From positions 1-22,746 of IMG/VR virus record IMGVR_UViG_3300025636_000041: DNA of 22,746 nt. The stretch is one strand, 5' to 3'. The notes beneath the pieces were generated by a model. That model did no database searches, was not told where the DNA came from, and was given only the letters and a program-made list of their open reading frames with translations. The position numbers and the translations under genes are program-made. Source of the stretch: a virus. Below are positions 1 to 8,432 of the stretch, piece after piece; position 1 is the first letter of the stretch; the number at the start of each line of letters is the position of its first letter.

Positions 1-709
1 CGTCAATGTAATTAGGAGTTGTGTTTGTTGTTACTATTGTTCCAGTATAAACTGAATTAATATCTTGTATCGTATTTCCACTTCCCTCATTTGTTGGAAA
101 GTATGCTTTTAAACCACTTTCAGCACCCGTAAATACTCGTGTCATATCTGCGACAATCTCAGATTGAGTTCTTGCCGTAGTCCAAACCGCTAACTCTTTT
201 TGAGTTCCAGTATTCCCCAAAGTTGGTATAAAAGTTCCAAATCCACCAAAATGAAAATTAGAGCCACTTCGTGTAAATCCTAATGTTGCAGTCGGAGCAG
301 TGTTTGTTTGTGCTACACCATCAACATACATTGTCCCACCAGTTGAAGCATCTAATGAAATAGAAATATAATACCATTGCCCTCCGTTAAAATATTGCCC
401 TGCATTTGACTCAATCAAAACAAAATTATTTCCACTTGAAGCAGTTGGTAAATATATTCTAATTACTCCAGTATCTCGAAACTCTGCATAAAAAGTTCTT
501 TGACCACTTCCAGCATATTGTGCAGCTAAAAATTGTCTCGCTTGACCATTAAAAGTAGTTACGTCTGGCTTAACCCAAAATGATACCGTTCTTGTGCTTG
601 TAATAAAATTTGAAGGTAATTGTACCCACTCATTATAAGTCGCATCAAAGTGCAAAGCATCCTTTCCTTGCTCTTGGTATTGCGAGTATATTCCACGTCT
701 TAAAATCAT
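1..709 (-). CDS. LamG/concanavalin A-like lectin domain protein, partial (3' end beyond window)
   Basis: The frame is open from ATG at 709 to the left edge, 236 codons with no stop, so the C-terminus is missing. The start overlaps the stop of the upstream fibre gene as ATGA. The product looks like a laminin-G/jelly-roll lectin of the Laminin_G_3 type: an N-terminal ALHFDA...EWVQLPS strand pair, TRTVSFWVKPD, then WYYISISLDASTGGTMYVDG and KELAVWTTARTQSEI, which are the usual landmarks of this fold. No signal peptide is visible, as expected for a virion protein. It follows baseplate and fibre genes, so I infer a receptor-binding or glycan-binding adhesin at the tail tip. The fold assignment is fairly sure; the ligand cannot be told. 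Confidence 0.75.
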   Translation of the reverse strand, partial: MILRRGIYSQYQEQGKDALHFDATYNEWVQLPSNFITSTRTVSFWVKPDVTTFNGQARQFLAAQYAGSGQRTFYAEFRDTGVIRIYLPTASSGNNFVLIESNAGQYFNGGQWYYISISLDASTGGTMYVDGVAQTNTAPTATLGFTRSGSNFHFGGFGTFIPTLGNTGTQKELAVWTTARTQSEIVADMTRVFTGAESGLKAYFPTNEGSGNTIQDINSVYTGTIVTTNTTPNYID

Positions 710-1449
710 ACAAGTTCTCCGATTAAGTTCCACTCATCCGTTCCAATCTTTAGTAAACTTGCTCCGCAATTAATTCTACCCATTTCAAGTAAACTATCTA
801 CCGAGTTAATAGTAACTCCACCACTTGCAACAAAGTCTAAAGTTTCTGCTTTTTTAGTAAAGAAAATTTGTGTACCTATTGGAAATTCAACACTTGCGTT
901 TGTTGGAATTGTTATTGTGCAATCTCCATCGTTTTCTAAATTTTTATTTCTGTCTGTCAATAATAACGCTCTTGTTCCTACCGTTATGGTTTCTATCAAG
1001 GTATCATCTCCGAGTAAGTCTTTTACTTCACTAACACTTAAATCCTCAATATTAGAGCCTCCTCCACTTTTTCTCCCTATCAACGTGTTGTTACCTACAC
1101 TTAACGAAGTAGGATTGCTACCACCACTTTGCTTAACCAGAATTGAGTGAGTAGTAAAATCTGAATAATTTATCTTGTCATCCAAAGCATCTTGCAAATC
1201 CGTTTGGTCAGATAGTGTTCCGAGTATATCTCCCCAATTCACAGATGAACCAGCACCATCGTAAAGAGTAACAATTCCAGCTTCCGTTCTTGTCTGCAAA
1301 ATATTATTGACCACGTTAAGGAATAACTCTCCTTCGTAGATATCCGTTGTAAGCCAACTTCCATCTGTATGGTCGTTTGTGCTTGGTATTGTAGCGACCT
1401 CACTTTCGACATCGCTAACTTTCAAAATCATTCTTTTAAATTCTTCCAT
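706..1449 (-). CDS. putative tail fibre / tail appendage protein
   Basis: A 247-residue protein beginning three bases after the baseplate gene stops. Residues about 75-95 (GTLSDQTDLQDALDDKINYS) are the 'LSDQtdLqdALd.K' segment seen in many phage tail-fibre and appendage proteins, often marking a trimeric shaft. The middle is rich in Gly and Ser. The C-terminal third (TITIPTNASVEFPIGTQIFF, then FVASGGVTINS) resembles a beta-structured domain found repeatedly in fibre proteins. The last codons overlap the LamG gene by ATGA, so the two are probably made together. Fibre assignment rests on these motifs and on position; the host receptor is unknown. Confidence 0.6.
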   Translation of the reverse strand: MEEFKRMILKVSDVESEVATIPSTNDHTDGSWLTTDIYEGELFLNVVNNILQTRTEAGIVTLYDGAGSSVNWGDILGTLSDQTDLQDALDDKINYSDFTTHSILVKQSGGSNPTSLSVGNNTLIGRKSGGGSNIEDLSVSEVKDLLGDDTLIETITVGTRALLLTDRNKNLENDGDCTITIPTNASVEFPIGTQIFFTKKAETLDFVASGGVTINSVDSLLEMGRINCGASLLKIGTDEWNLIGELV

Positions 1450-1452
1450 TTC

Positions 1453-3783
1453 TTATAATTGTACTATTATTGGATTCTGTTGTAAAACACTATTCTTCCC
1501 TCCTCTTATTACCGAAGTTCCACCACCTACTCCCTTTGGCGAAGATACCTTTGCAGTAATGTAACTCGGAGAAGAAGAAACAATAACTGGGTTCGATGGT
1601 TCTATTTCTGTTGTTTCTAATACTTTGTATAATTCCACTTTTGTAGTTTCGTATCCGTTTGCATTGTAATCTGTGATTAAATTCTTTCGGTATAACACTC
1701 CGTTAATATTAACCAACGTACTCAAATCTCCAATAGTGCTTTCGTCTAAATCAAAATAAGCACTTAGTATTTTTCCATCTATTGAAGTTTGCTCAACAAT
1801 GCTTATTCTATTGTACTTTGTGAATAGGTTATTATTCTTGTAATTTGTGTAGTCGTAATAAGTAAATACTGGCTTACCAAAATTCAAGTCAAAAGTAGGA
1901 TTCTTGATATCCTCATAAGCGTGATGTGCTTGTGGATAACTCGTATACGAATGTAAACCAAAAGAGTACCTTAAACTCCAGCTACCAGATATTGCTTTCA
2001 ATCCGTTGTTAAAAAATATTCTTGGCTTACCCTTGTACGGTTCAAAAGTTTGTCCTCCATCCTTTGATGCTTTTATCGTAGGTATAACGTAGTTTCTATT
2101 TACTGCAGTTGCAATAGGTATAGTTTGAGCAAAAGGCAAAACGAAGTCAATTTCATTCTTGTTGTACTCGTTGTCGCTTTCGTAGGTAAAATCTCCATAC
2201 TGCTCATTCGTCTTTTCGAAGTAGTCATTTCGATAATAGTCCTTATCTTCTGCAAATTTGAAGTTATACTTCTTTGCTGAATCGTTTACACTTGGCTTAA
2301 TGTTAATTGCTTTTGAATAGTCTAATAACTCACTCCAGTTCTCCTCTCCACTATAATAGTTTTGTAATGGTTCAATGTTTACTACTCCATCCTCGTTCGG
2401 TTCGCTTACATAAAGGTTAAACATATTTATAACTCCCTTTACAAAGTCGCTACATTTTAAATTCGGTATAAACCTATTTAGAGTAATAATATCATTTTCA
2501 AGATAAAATCCGTTTACAGAAGTTAGATTGAGATTGAAAGCATTTTGCAAATCAAAGCTTAAATCTATTGTAAATGGATTCGCATCTCTTAATATTCCTT
2601 GAATAAAGAAGTCAACGTAAATTTCATCCCCAGCAACCAAGTTTAGTTGAGTATTTGTAGTTTGGTTATACGTTGCAGAAGTAGAAAAGAAGAAAGGAGA
2701 TGCACTCGAAATTACTCTACCATTCTTTACAACTCTACTTACTACTCTTAAATTACCCGATGCAGTTCCACTCGTTACTGAGTAACCAAGTAATGAATTG
2801 TAATTTAGTTCTAAGTTATAACTCCCACTCTTTTGTATTGTAATTCTATTCGCAGTAGAATTGTATTGAGAATACCCATCGTTTCTTAATAAAGTTACAG
2901 TAAATTGAGAAAGGTAATATCTCTTTGAGACATAAGCAGAATAACCATAAGAGGGAGTACCAAATGCGTTAATAGTATCAACAACACCTCCTGGAGTATC
3001 AAAGTCATACTCTACTTGTCTCGCACTCGCGTCAGCTGGAGGAGTAGATTCTTTCTTTCCTCCTCCAAAACCCCAAGTCAAAGCCTTAAACATATTTGTA
3101 TCGAAAAAATCCGATTCAATAGAAACTCCAACATGATCAAAGCACTTCTCAAAAGTTTCTTTTACATAAACGTAAGGAACGAAGTTCTCGATATTTATCG
3201 TATTCACTCCACTACCATACTCGAAGTCCATAACTGGGTACCAATATCCAAATCCATCAGGTTTACCACTTGTATAATTAGAAGTAGCAACCGGAACTCC
3301 GGCACTATTTTTTTTAATTACACTTGTATCCCAACTATCTTCGATATTAAACTTTGTTAAGTCGTGGTCGTACTCACTCCAATCTAACTCGTTTACATTT
3401 AAGTCAGCCATCCCCTTAATCATATTGATAAAATCAGCGAATAAAACTATTTCAAAATAATAGTTTCCTTTGTCTATCTCAATATTAAGCAACCGAACCA
3501 AACCATTAAATATCTCTATTCCGTTACGGATGTACCTTGCTCTTACCTTTATGTTTGGGTTGAAGTCAAACCCCAAAGCATCTCCAACATCTGTCAAAGA
3601 CAAATTGTAAGCACCCGAAAATATTCTTTTGTTATTCTGCGTTCCACTTACTTTTATAGTCTTGGATACACTTCTTTTCCTATTCTCTGGATTCTTAAAA
3701 TCTCCAATAGAGTAAGAAATAGGAAATGGAATCTCACTATCCAAATCCACAATTTGGTTATCTATGTAAAGTATGTTAGACAT
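1453..3783 (-). CDS. baseplate / tail-tip structural protein
   Basis: A 776-residue protein, the second longest here. The N-terminal part has a layout seen in large structural proteins of Bacteroidetes phages: 'NRKRSVSKTIKVSGTQNNK' near residues 34-52, then 'FNPNIKVRARYIRNGIEIF' and 'GLVRLLNIEIDKGNYYFEI'. That pattern (small attachment domain, then a beta-domain carrying an 'nG..if.G...l' segment) resembles tail-hub or Tal-like proteins. The rest is rich in Tyr, Asn, Ser and aromatics, typical of beta-structured virion proteins. It overlaps the 3' end of the preceding structural gene by 8 bases and precedes the fibre genes. I infer a tail-tip or baseplate role. No peptidase or lysozyme motif was recognised. 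Confidence 0.55.
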   Translation of the reverse strand: MSNILYIDNQIVDLDSEIPFPISYSIGDFKNPENRKRSVSKTIKVSGTQNNKRIFSGAYNLSLTDVGDALGFDFNPNIKVRARYIRNGIEIFNGLVRLLNIEIDKGNYYFEIVLFADFINMIKGMADLNVNELDWSEYDHDLTKFNIEDSWDTSVIKKNSAGVPVATSNYTSGKPDGFGYWYPVMDFEYGSGVNTINIENFVPYVYVKETFEKCFDHVGVSIESDFFDTNMFKALTWGFGGGKKESTPPADASARQVEYDFDTPGGVVDTINAFGTPSYGYSAYVSKRYYLSQFTVTLLRNDGYSQYNSTANRITIQKSGSYNLELNYNSLLGYSVTSGTASGNLRVVSRVVKNGRVISSASPFFFSTSATYNQTTNTQLNLVAGDEIYVDFFIQGILRDANPFTIDLSFDLQNAFNLNLTSVNGFYLENDIITLNRFIPNLKCSDFVKGVINMFNLYVSEPNEDGVVNIEPLQNYYSGEENWSELLDYSKAINIKPSVNDSAKKYNFKFAEDKDYYRNDYFEKTNEQYGDFTYESDNEYNKNEIDFVLPFAQTIPIATAVNRNYVIPTIKASKDGGQTFEPYKGKPRIFFNNGLKAISGSWSLRYSFGLHSYTSYPQAHHAYEDIKNPTFDLNFGKPVFTYYDYTNYKNNNLFTKYNRISIVEQTSIDGKILSAYFDLDESTIGDLSTLVNINGVLYRKNLITDYNANGYETTKVELYKVLETTEIEPSNPVIVSSSPSYITAKVSSPKGVGGGTSVIRGGKNSVLQQNPIIVQL

Positions 3784-4930
3784 TGAACGAGTTATCTGAT
3801 TCTAATTCTATTGAAACTACCTCCTGGAATACCATATCCGTTTCTTGTATCTTCTTGTCAAAGTTAGTATTTGTAACCTTGCAACGATACAAGTCGTTCC
3901 CCTCTTCCAAGTAAGCAACTGGACTTGTGTACAAAGATTTGCTCAACCAATTCTGAACATCTTGAAGCATCCAATCCGAAGTAACTTCCAACTCCTTACT
4001 AAATTCTTTCAAGTAGTCTATTACCGTTCCATCTTTCAAATCGTAGGTATAATTTCCAGTAGAATCAAAAGAGCCAAATTGTCTTTCATATCCAAAAGCT
4101 TTTACGTTTGTTTTCTCTCTTGTCAGTAAACCGAAAGTATAAGAATCAATTCCACCAATCTCGTTGAGCCAGTGAATCCTTGACCTTGTAGAATATTGAC
4201 AACTTTCGTCTAAATCAATTCTAAATACCTCACTTGCTCCCACTCCATTATCTACCTCAATAGTGTAATAAGTAGCGTTTGTAAAATCTACTCCGTTTAA
4301 TGTTTCCAGAGTTTCAATACCACTCCATAAAGTCATAAGATTAAACCCAGCACCAACACCAGCCAATACAACATTATCTACCAGAGTTCCGTTGGCTTGG
4401 TAAGTATTGATTGTGAAGTCTACTGCATTGCCATTCGTTAAAACAGATAAAAAGAATCTATCTGAATACTTTACTTTGGCAGTTCCTCTTGGTTCTAATG
4501 TTAGAAACTTAACCGCTCCAATAGTATCAAGAAAATAATCAGTATAGTCATAATTCACAAAGTCAGCTTTTTTCAATCTTGCTTTCCAAAACAATACATC
4601 TCCACTCGTTACGCTTAGTTCAGCACTTGGAGTAGTTCCGTAGTATTCTGTTACTTCTATTCTTATGCTTGGTAAAGTTTGGGCAGTATCTTGGTTGTTT
4701 ACATCGGCATATCTTTGAGTAATGCTTGAAGCATCGAAATGTGCTTTGCTTCCAAACTCTGGATAAACTCTGTGCCTTTCAGCGATTGCAAAGGTTGTAG
4801 GATTCGCAATGTAAACCTCGACTAAAAAGTAGAAATTAGGTTGAGCAGTTTCCGTAGAATCGAATACCCAAGTAACTGGGTTATCACTTGGAGTAACTGC
4901 TTGTGGGGATTGTGTTATGCTTATTGCCAT
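3776..4930 (-). CDS. tail structural protein (distal-tail-like)
   Basis: A 384-residue beta-rich protein with no signal peptide or membrane helix. The C-terminal half contains 'SRIHWLNEIGGIDSYTFGLL' (about residues 249-268), a 'WLNe.GG.d.y.F' segment I associate with structural proteins encoded just before the large baseplate gene in Bacteroidetes phages. The start ATG shares one base with the stop of the upstream gene (TAATG), implying re-initiation. Its position between a gp10-like tail-completion gene and the 776-aa baseplate gene is where a distal tail (Dit-like) protein would be expected. That role is inferred from order and composition only. Confidence 0.45.
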   Translation of the reverse strand: MAISITQSPQAVTPSDNPVTWVFDSTETAQPNFYFLVEVYIANPTTFAIAERHRVYPEFGSKAHFDASSITQRYADVNNQDTAQTLPSIRIEVTEYYGTTPSAELSVTSGDVLFWKARLKKADFVNYDYTDYFLDTIGAVKFLTLEPRGTAKVKYSDRFFLSVLTNGNAVDFTINTYQANGTLVDNVVLAGVGAGFNLMTLWSGIETLETLNGVDFTNATYYTIEVDNGVGASEVFRIDLDESCQYSTRSRIHWLNEIGGIDSYTFGLLTREKTNVKAFGYERQFGSFDSTGNYTYDLKDGTVIDYLKEFSKELEVTSDWMLQDVQNWLSKSLYTSPVAYLEEGNDLYRCKVTNTNFDKKIQETDMVFQEVVSIELESDNSFNV

Positions 4931-5478
4931 TATTCAAATATTCTTTTAACCGTTTTACCGAGCCTATCTGCCAAGTCTCTTATCGCTTCATCTCCAAACC
5001 CCTCATCCATAAAAGGAGTTTTTCTTATTCCTTTCTTCTTAACTGAACGAGCAAGTACATAAGCAAGTTGATCATAGTCCATCTCTGGTTCTCTTGGTTG
5101 TATTCCTCGCACTTGTATAAACTCTTTAAACGCTTGATGCATCTTCATCCCTACTCCCAAGTTTCTAAACGAATAAGGAGAACCGAAATTATTTACCGTT
5201 CCGTTTACCCCTTGATTAATGAAATCCCAATAGTCCTCTGCAATAACTTGCACAAGAACCTCCTCTCCGTTGGTAACTAAATCCTTTGGTCTTATGGATG
5301 GTATTAACGAACCATCAACTCTTTTCCCATCTTTAATGAGAACCTCTTGAGCAATATCAATCCTTTCTCTTAACCACTCCGAAATAGTTTGCTCTACCTT
5401 TGTTCCAGCTTTTGCTCTTAAATTTTCAGTTGCAGTTCCAAACGCACTACCAAGCCAATCAAAGTCTTTTACTGCCAT
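4930..5478 (-). CDS. tail-completion / HK97 gp10-like minor structural protein
   Basis: A 182-residue protein. The N-terminal half is helical. The middle carries 'VIAEDYWDFINQGVNG' (about residues 78-93), resembling the 'Y..fve.Gt' strand of gp10-like tail-completion proteins. Near the C-terminus, 'LAYVLARSVKKKGIRKTPFM' (about 138-157) matches the 'a..ia..i...Gi+.tpFl' helix-and-loop that closes many proteins of that group. It begins 16 bases after the end of the frameshift extension of the preceding gene, which supports that extension being real. The next gene starts on its stop codon (TAATG). The family call is from pattern memory and is moderate. Confidence 0.4.
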   Translation of the reverse strand: MAVKDFDWLGSAFGTATENLRAKAGTKVEQTISEWLRERIDIAQEVLIKDGKRVDGSLIPSIRPKDLVTNGEEVLVQVIAEDYWDFINQGVNGTVNNFGSPYSFRNLGVGMKMHQAFKEFIQVRGIQPREPEMDYDQLAYVLARSVKKKGIRKTPFMDEGFGDEAIRDLADRLGKTVKRIFE

Positions 5479-5494
5479 AATTTATAGACTGAAA

Positions 5495-5725
5495 TTATCT
5501 CACTTTTGTAGCCTTTATCCTCTCCTTTTGGATATGCTCAATAAACTTCAATTTGTGATTGAATGTTACAATATTCATTTTAGTAACCTCCTCCCAAGTT
5601 GTTTTAAATTCTTCAGCCATAACGTGAATAATCTCCTCCCACTCGAAAGCTTTTTGTTCTTTTGCTTTTGTGTTGTTGCTTGAGTAAGGATGTAGGAAAG
5701 TTTGTACTGCTTGTGTTTGAGCAAA
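5495..5725 (-). CDS. -1 frame extension of the tail-chaperone-like gene (76 residues)
   Basis: If ribosomes slip back one base on the nine-T run (plus-strand A run 5723-5731), translation continues as FAQTQAVQTFLHPYSSN and then an acidic/aromatic segment 'EQKAFEWEEIIHVMAEEFKT', 'TWEEVTKMNIVTFNHKLKFI', ending IKATKVR and TAA at 5495. The fused product would be about 238 residues. This tail has balanced composition and amphipathic helices, and resembles the 'W..i...a....t..ev..m.l..f...l.fi' pattern of tail-chaperone T domains. It ends 16 bases before the next start, whereas the zero frame leaves a 96-base hole. The shift could be programmed (UUUUUUU is a classic -1 slippery site) or the run could have lost one T. 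Confidence 0.6.
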   Translation of the reverse strand, partial: FAQTQAVQTFLHPYSSNNTKAKEQKAFEWEEIIHVMAEEFKTTWEEVTKMNIVTFNHKLKFIEHIQKERIKATKVR

Positions 5726-6210
5726 AAAAAACCAGTTAAATCTAAGTATTGCGATATGTTCATATTGCGTTTAAACACTTCTGCTCTTTCCTTTAGTGGG
5801 TTAATAATATTTGAATGCTCATCTGTTTCAGCATATCCCATTCCTTTCTCAATATACGCAAAAGCTGGGAGCAACTCTGGCACTTTCTCAAAGTCTGCAT
5901 TTCCTGAATCAATGTACCAACCAGCTGGAAGCTTGAAGAAATCTTGTTGCAATTCGTATTCTTTGCCCTCATACTCCAAGTAGATAGGTACTTCTTTTGG
6001 CTTGTATTGGTTCAGCACTTCAATTATTATATTGAAAGCTTTGTTAATATCCGAAACAACCACCTTACTAATATCTTTCTTTGTGTATAATTTAACAAGT
6101 TTTATCTTGTTGACAATACTCCAATCTTCCTTGACTTCATTTATAAAGTGGAAGCAATCAATGTAGGTTAAGTCTAAATCTTTTATTCTCTTTTTAATCT
6201 TTAATTCCAT
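5575..6210 (-). CDS. tail-assembly-chaperone-like protein, zero-frame product
   Basis: The zero frame encodes 211 residues and begins on the last base of terL. Residues 1-160 look like an ordinary soluble protein, with conserved-looking stretches KLPAGWYIDSGNADF (93-107), LLPAFAYIEKGMGYAETDEH (113-132) and NPLKERAEVFKRNMNISQYL (137-156). After residue 161 the frame crosses a run of nine T (minus strand) and composition changes: the last ~50 residues are almost all K, Q, R, L and S (TTQKQKNKKLSSGRRLF), which looks like out-of-frame translation. The -1 frame gives a much better protein (separate entry). Lying ahead of tail genes, it may be a G/GT-type tail chaperone made by programmed frameshifting. 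An unknown gene with a missing base is the alternative. Confidence 0.5.
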   Translation of the reverse strand: MELKIKKRIKDLDLTYIDCFHFINEVKEDWSIVNKIKLVKLYTKKDISKVVVSDINKAFNIIIEVLNQYKPKEVPIYLEYEGKEYELQQDFFKLPAGWYIDSGNADFEKVPELLPAFAYIEKGMGYAETDEHSNIINPLKERAEVFKRNMNISQYLDLTGFFLLKHKQYKLSYILTQATTQKQKNKKLSSGRRLFTLWLKNLKQLGRRLLK

Positions 6211-7367
6211 TATCTGTATTTTCCGTTATATTTATCTCCCGAACCAATAGCGTAAAGCATCGCATCCATTAAGTGATCTCTATCGCTTTTCTTTGGTTTA
6301 CCAGTCTTTTCATCATAAACATAATACCTTAATTCATCAATCAAATCAGTTGAGTTTTCATCTACATAAAAAGATTGCTCATTCAATGACTGAATTGCAA
6401 AGGTTTTAATATCTTGTTTGCTATCACATTTTACTGCTTGAATCCCAGCAATCTGCAACTCTCTTATTGACTTTGGTTCTGCCGAATCACAATAGACAAC
6501 TCCACTATTATATCCTTGTCTTTTAAATTCTTCTGCTCCTTGTTGATTGGTAAGGTTTGTCTTGTAAACAAATTGCTTCAATACCTTTCTACCATTCCAG
6601 TTATAAATCCCAATGACTGCAAATTTAGAAGTAGCGAAACCAAAATCACAACCATAATACAATAGCCTTGCATCACTTGGCATCTCGATAGTTTCCCAAT
6701 CTGTAAAGACTCCCCCTTGTAATGAGCCGATTCTTCCGAGTCCATATACGTTCCACCAATTTTTCCAATACTCCGATTTGTTACCCTTGTCTTTTGCTTT
6801 CTCAATTTCCTCAACAATCTCTGGAGCAAGTGCTTCGTTATCTTTATAGGTTAAAATAATAAAGTCAGAATCTTTTTCCTTTACAACTTCGGTATGAGCC
6901 CAAAATTCAGCAGTAGGGTTATAATCAATATAAATGTCTCCACTTGTTCTTATAGCTAATTGATTGTAAGTTTCAAAACTTATATTATTTGCTTCGTTTA
7001 CATAAAGTACATTTCTCCTTGCTCCTCTCACTTTATGCTCTTGCTCAACACTAAAAAATTCAATATAAGATTTGTTTGAAAATGTATATCTGCTTTCAGA
7101 CTTGTTCCATCTATCAGGAAAAAATCTATTTGTCATGATCATTACTTTTATAAAATCCTTAACTGCTCCTCTCCTCAAGTGAGGATAAGATTGAGCCACG
7201 ATACTAATCTCACTCAATGGATTCTTAATTGCATAATCAATAAGAATTGGTATTATACCAAAAGTCTTTCCAGCAGAAGTTCCTCCTTGAATTACTTTCT
7301 TTCTTTCCTTTAATTTAAGGATTTTTTTAATTGCAGTTGTTTTGACAAACTTATTTTTCATCATCAT
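6210..7367 (-). CDS. terL: terminase large subunit (packaging ATPase-nuclease)
   Basis: The motor that cuts and packages phage DNA. Seen: Walker A GGTSAGKT near the N-terminus (about residues 28-35 from this start), an arginine-rich 'HKVRGARRN' segment, Walker B VLYVNEAN (about 120-127), the coupling segment IYIDYNPTAEFW, then a C-terminal RNase H-like nuclease with acidic residues in YYGCDFGF, VVYCDSAEP and the final DHLMDAMLYAI. I chose an ATG in the ATGATGATG cluster at 7361-7367. An in-frame ATG at 7418 would add 17 residues lying entirely inside the small-subunit gene and of poor quality. It overlaps terS by up to 17 bases. Length, about 385 aa, is normal for a compact TerL. Confidence 0.93.
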   Translation of the reverse strand: MMMKNKFVKTTAIKKILKLKERKKVIQGGTSAGKTFGIIPILIDYAIKNPLSEISIVAQSYPHLRRGAVKDFIKVMIMTNRFFPDRWNKSESRYTFSNKSYIEFFSVEQEHKVRGARRNVLYVNEANNISFETYNQLAIRTSGDIYIDYNPTAEFWAHTEVVKEKDSDFIILTYKDNEALAPEIVEEIEKAKDKGNKSEYWKNWWNVYGLGRIGSLQGGVFTDWETIEMPSDARLLYYGCDFGFATSKFAVIGIYNWNGRKVLKQFVYKTNLTNQQGAEEFKRQGYNSGVVYCDSAEPKSIRELQIAGIQAVKCDSKQDIKTFAIQSLNEQSFYVDENSTDLIDELRYYVYDEKTGKPKKSDRDHLMDAMLYAIGSGDKYNGKYR

Positions 7368-7689
7368 CAAGGAATAAAGGTTGTTCTTCGAAGCTGACTG
7401 ACTGCTCAACTCTTTCAATGTAACCTCTTTTCTTTCCTTTTGTTTTTAAATAGAAAATTGTAGCACTCGTGTTTCCATCTCCAATCTGTTTGTGTAATTG
7501 GCTTTCTGCAAAATCTAAAGCTACATTCTGAATATCATCCACCTCTTTTGCAAATTCCTCATCATCCTTTAACCAGTTGTAATATTGAGTTCTTCCAACT
7601 CCAACTTTTTTGCAAGCAGTTGTAACCACTCCGAGTGATTTTTCCAAAGCTTCTAAAATTGCTTTTTTATGTTGTTCAGTTTTGTTCAT
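7351..7689 (-). CDS. terS: terminase small subunit (DNA-recognition, helix-turn-helix)
   Basis: A 112-residue protein directly before terL, which it overlaps. Residues about 7-45 form a helix-turn-helix of the terminase-small/phBC6A51 type: 'ILEALEKSLGVVTTACKKVG', then VGRTQYYNWLKDDEEFAKEV. Next comes a helical oligomerisation-like segment (ALDFAESQLHKQIGDGNTSA) with 'TIFYLKTKGKKRGYIER', a sequence common in these small subunits. The C-terminus is acidic (FLDDDEK). I start at ATG 7689, which shares one base with the glycosyltransferase stop (TGATG); the alternative codon at 7692 is TTG. It should recognise the packaging site and recruit TerL. Confidence 0.85.
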   Translation of the reverse strand: MNKTEQHKKAILEALEKSLGVVTTACKKVGVGRTQYYNWLKDDEEFAKEVDDIQNVALDFAESQLHKQIGDGNTSATIFYLKTKGKKRGYIERVEQSVSFEEQPLFLDDDEK

Positions 7690-8432
7690 CAAATCCCTTT
7701 AATTGGTGCGTTAATTATAGGGTTTAAATCGAACCCCTTTATTTTTTTTCCTCTTTGTGTCTTGTCTATTTTTACAATGTCTTTGCCCCATTTTTTTTGT
7801 AGAAGTAATAATTGATCTTTTTCAAAAGTAATAGTTCTGTAATCAGCACATCCTCCCAGATTGCCATGATCTTTTTTTACCAATGAAGCATAGTTTATTC
7901 TCAATATTTTTCTGTACTTATTTAAGTTTTGTAGGCAGAAATCGTAATCATCTTTCAATGGTAACCTTTCATCAAATGATAATTCATTATTAATAAAACC
8001 CATAAAGGAAGCAGAAACCGTATTTGTAAAGCTGATTGGAGAGTATTCTCTGTAACTTCCTTTGTCTCCAAGTATATTAACCCCCCAAAGTCTGCAACCA
8101 CTTTCTTCTGCCATATCAAAGCATTGTTCAATCCACTCAATAACATTGTATATCCTTTCTTGCTTTGGTTTATTATTAACTAAGTTCCATCTTTTGATGT
8201 CTTCAATATCATCGTCAATAATGATTCCCTTTTCTTTTATAAAATTCTTTAAAATATAATTTCTTACTCTCGATATGTTACCCCTTATATTATCTGGTAA
8301 CACCTCAATGTTATATCCTAAATCTTTGTATTTTTCTGATTCAAATTCGTGAACACAATAAATAACGTCCGGTATTATTTTATGGGTTTTAACTCCTTTT
8401 GATCTCTTGTAACTTGGTGCGTATATCTTCAT
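7689..8432 (-). CDS. GT-A fold glycosyltransferase, TET-associated/GREB1-like type, possible DNA-base glycosyltransferase
   Basis: A 247-residue protein that opens with IYAPSYKR and VIYCVHEFESEKY, followed by EVLPDNIRGNISRVRNYIL and the nucleotide-sugar DXD-like motif GIIIDDDIED (residues 69-78, DDD at 73-75). Further on are SFDERLPLKDDYDFCLQNL (acidic 160-164, the usual place of the base) and KKDHGNLGGC with a candidate metal-binding His189. This order fits the glycosyltransferases associated with TET/JBP and other base-modification systems in phages. It starts inside the ParB gene's stop (ATGA) and ends on terS (TGATG), so the three genes are translationally coupled. I infer it may sugar-modify phage DNA before packaging; no hydroxylating enzyme is visible here. 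A virion or host-glycan role is possible. Confidence 0.65.
   Translation of the reverse strand: MKIYAPSYKRSKGVKTHKIIPDVIYCVHEFESEKYKDLGYNIEVLPDNIRGNISRVRNYILKNFIKEKGIIIDDDIEDIKRWNLVNNKPKQERIYNVIEWIEQCFDMAEESGCRLWGVNILGDKGSYREYSPISFTNTVSASFMGFINNELSFDERLPLKDDYDFCLQNLNKYRKILRINYASLVKKDHGNLGGCADYRTITFEKDQLLLLQKKWGKDIVKIDKTQRGKKIKGFDLNPIINAPIKGI

Noticed and set aside
1931-1939. Third perfect DnaA box (TGTGGATAA on the plus strand)
   Set aside because: It is isolated inside the baseplate gene, far from replication genes and with no second box nearby; one chance match is plausible.
3016-3360. Longest plus-strand ORF (114 codons)
   Set aside because: It lies entirely within the baseplate gene and has shadow-like composition with no recognisable domain.
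7368-7418. Upstream ATG for terL
   Set aside because: The extra 17 residues lie wholly inside terS and have low complexity; the ATG cluster at 7361-7367 gives the normal TerL start.
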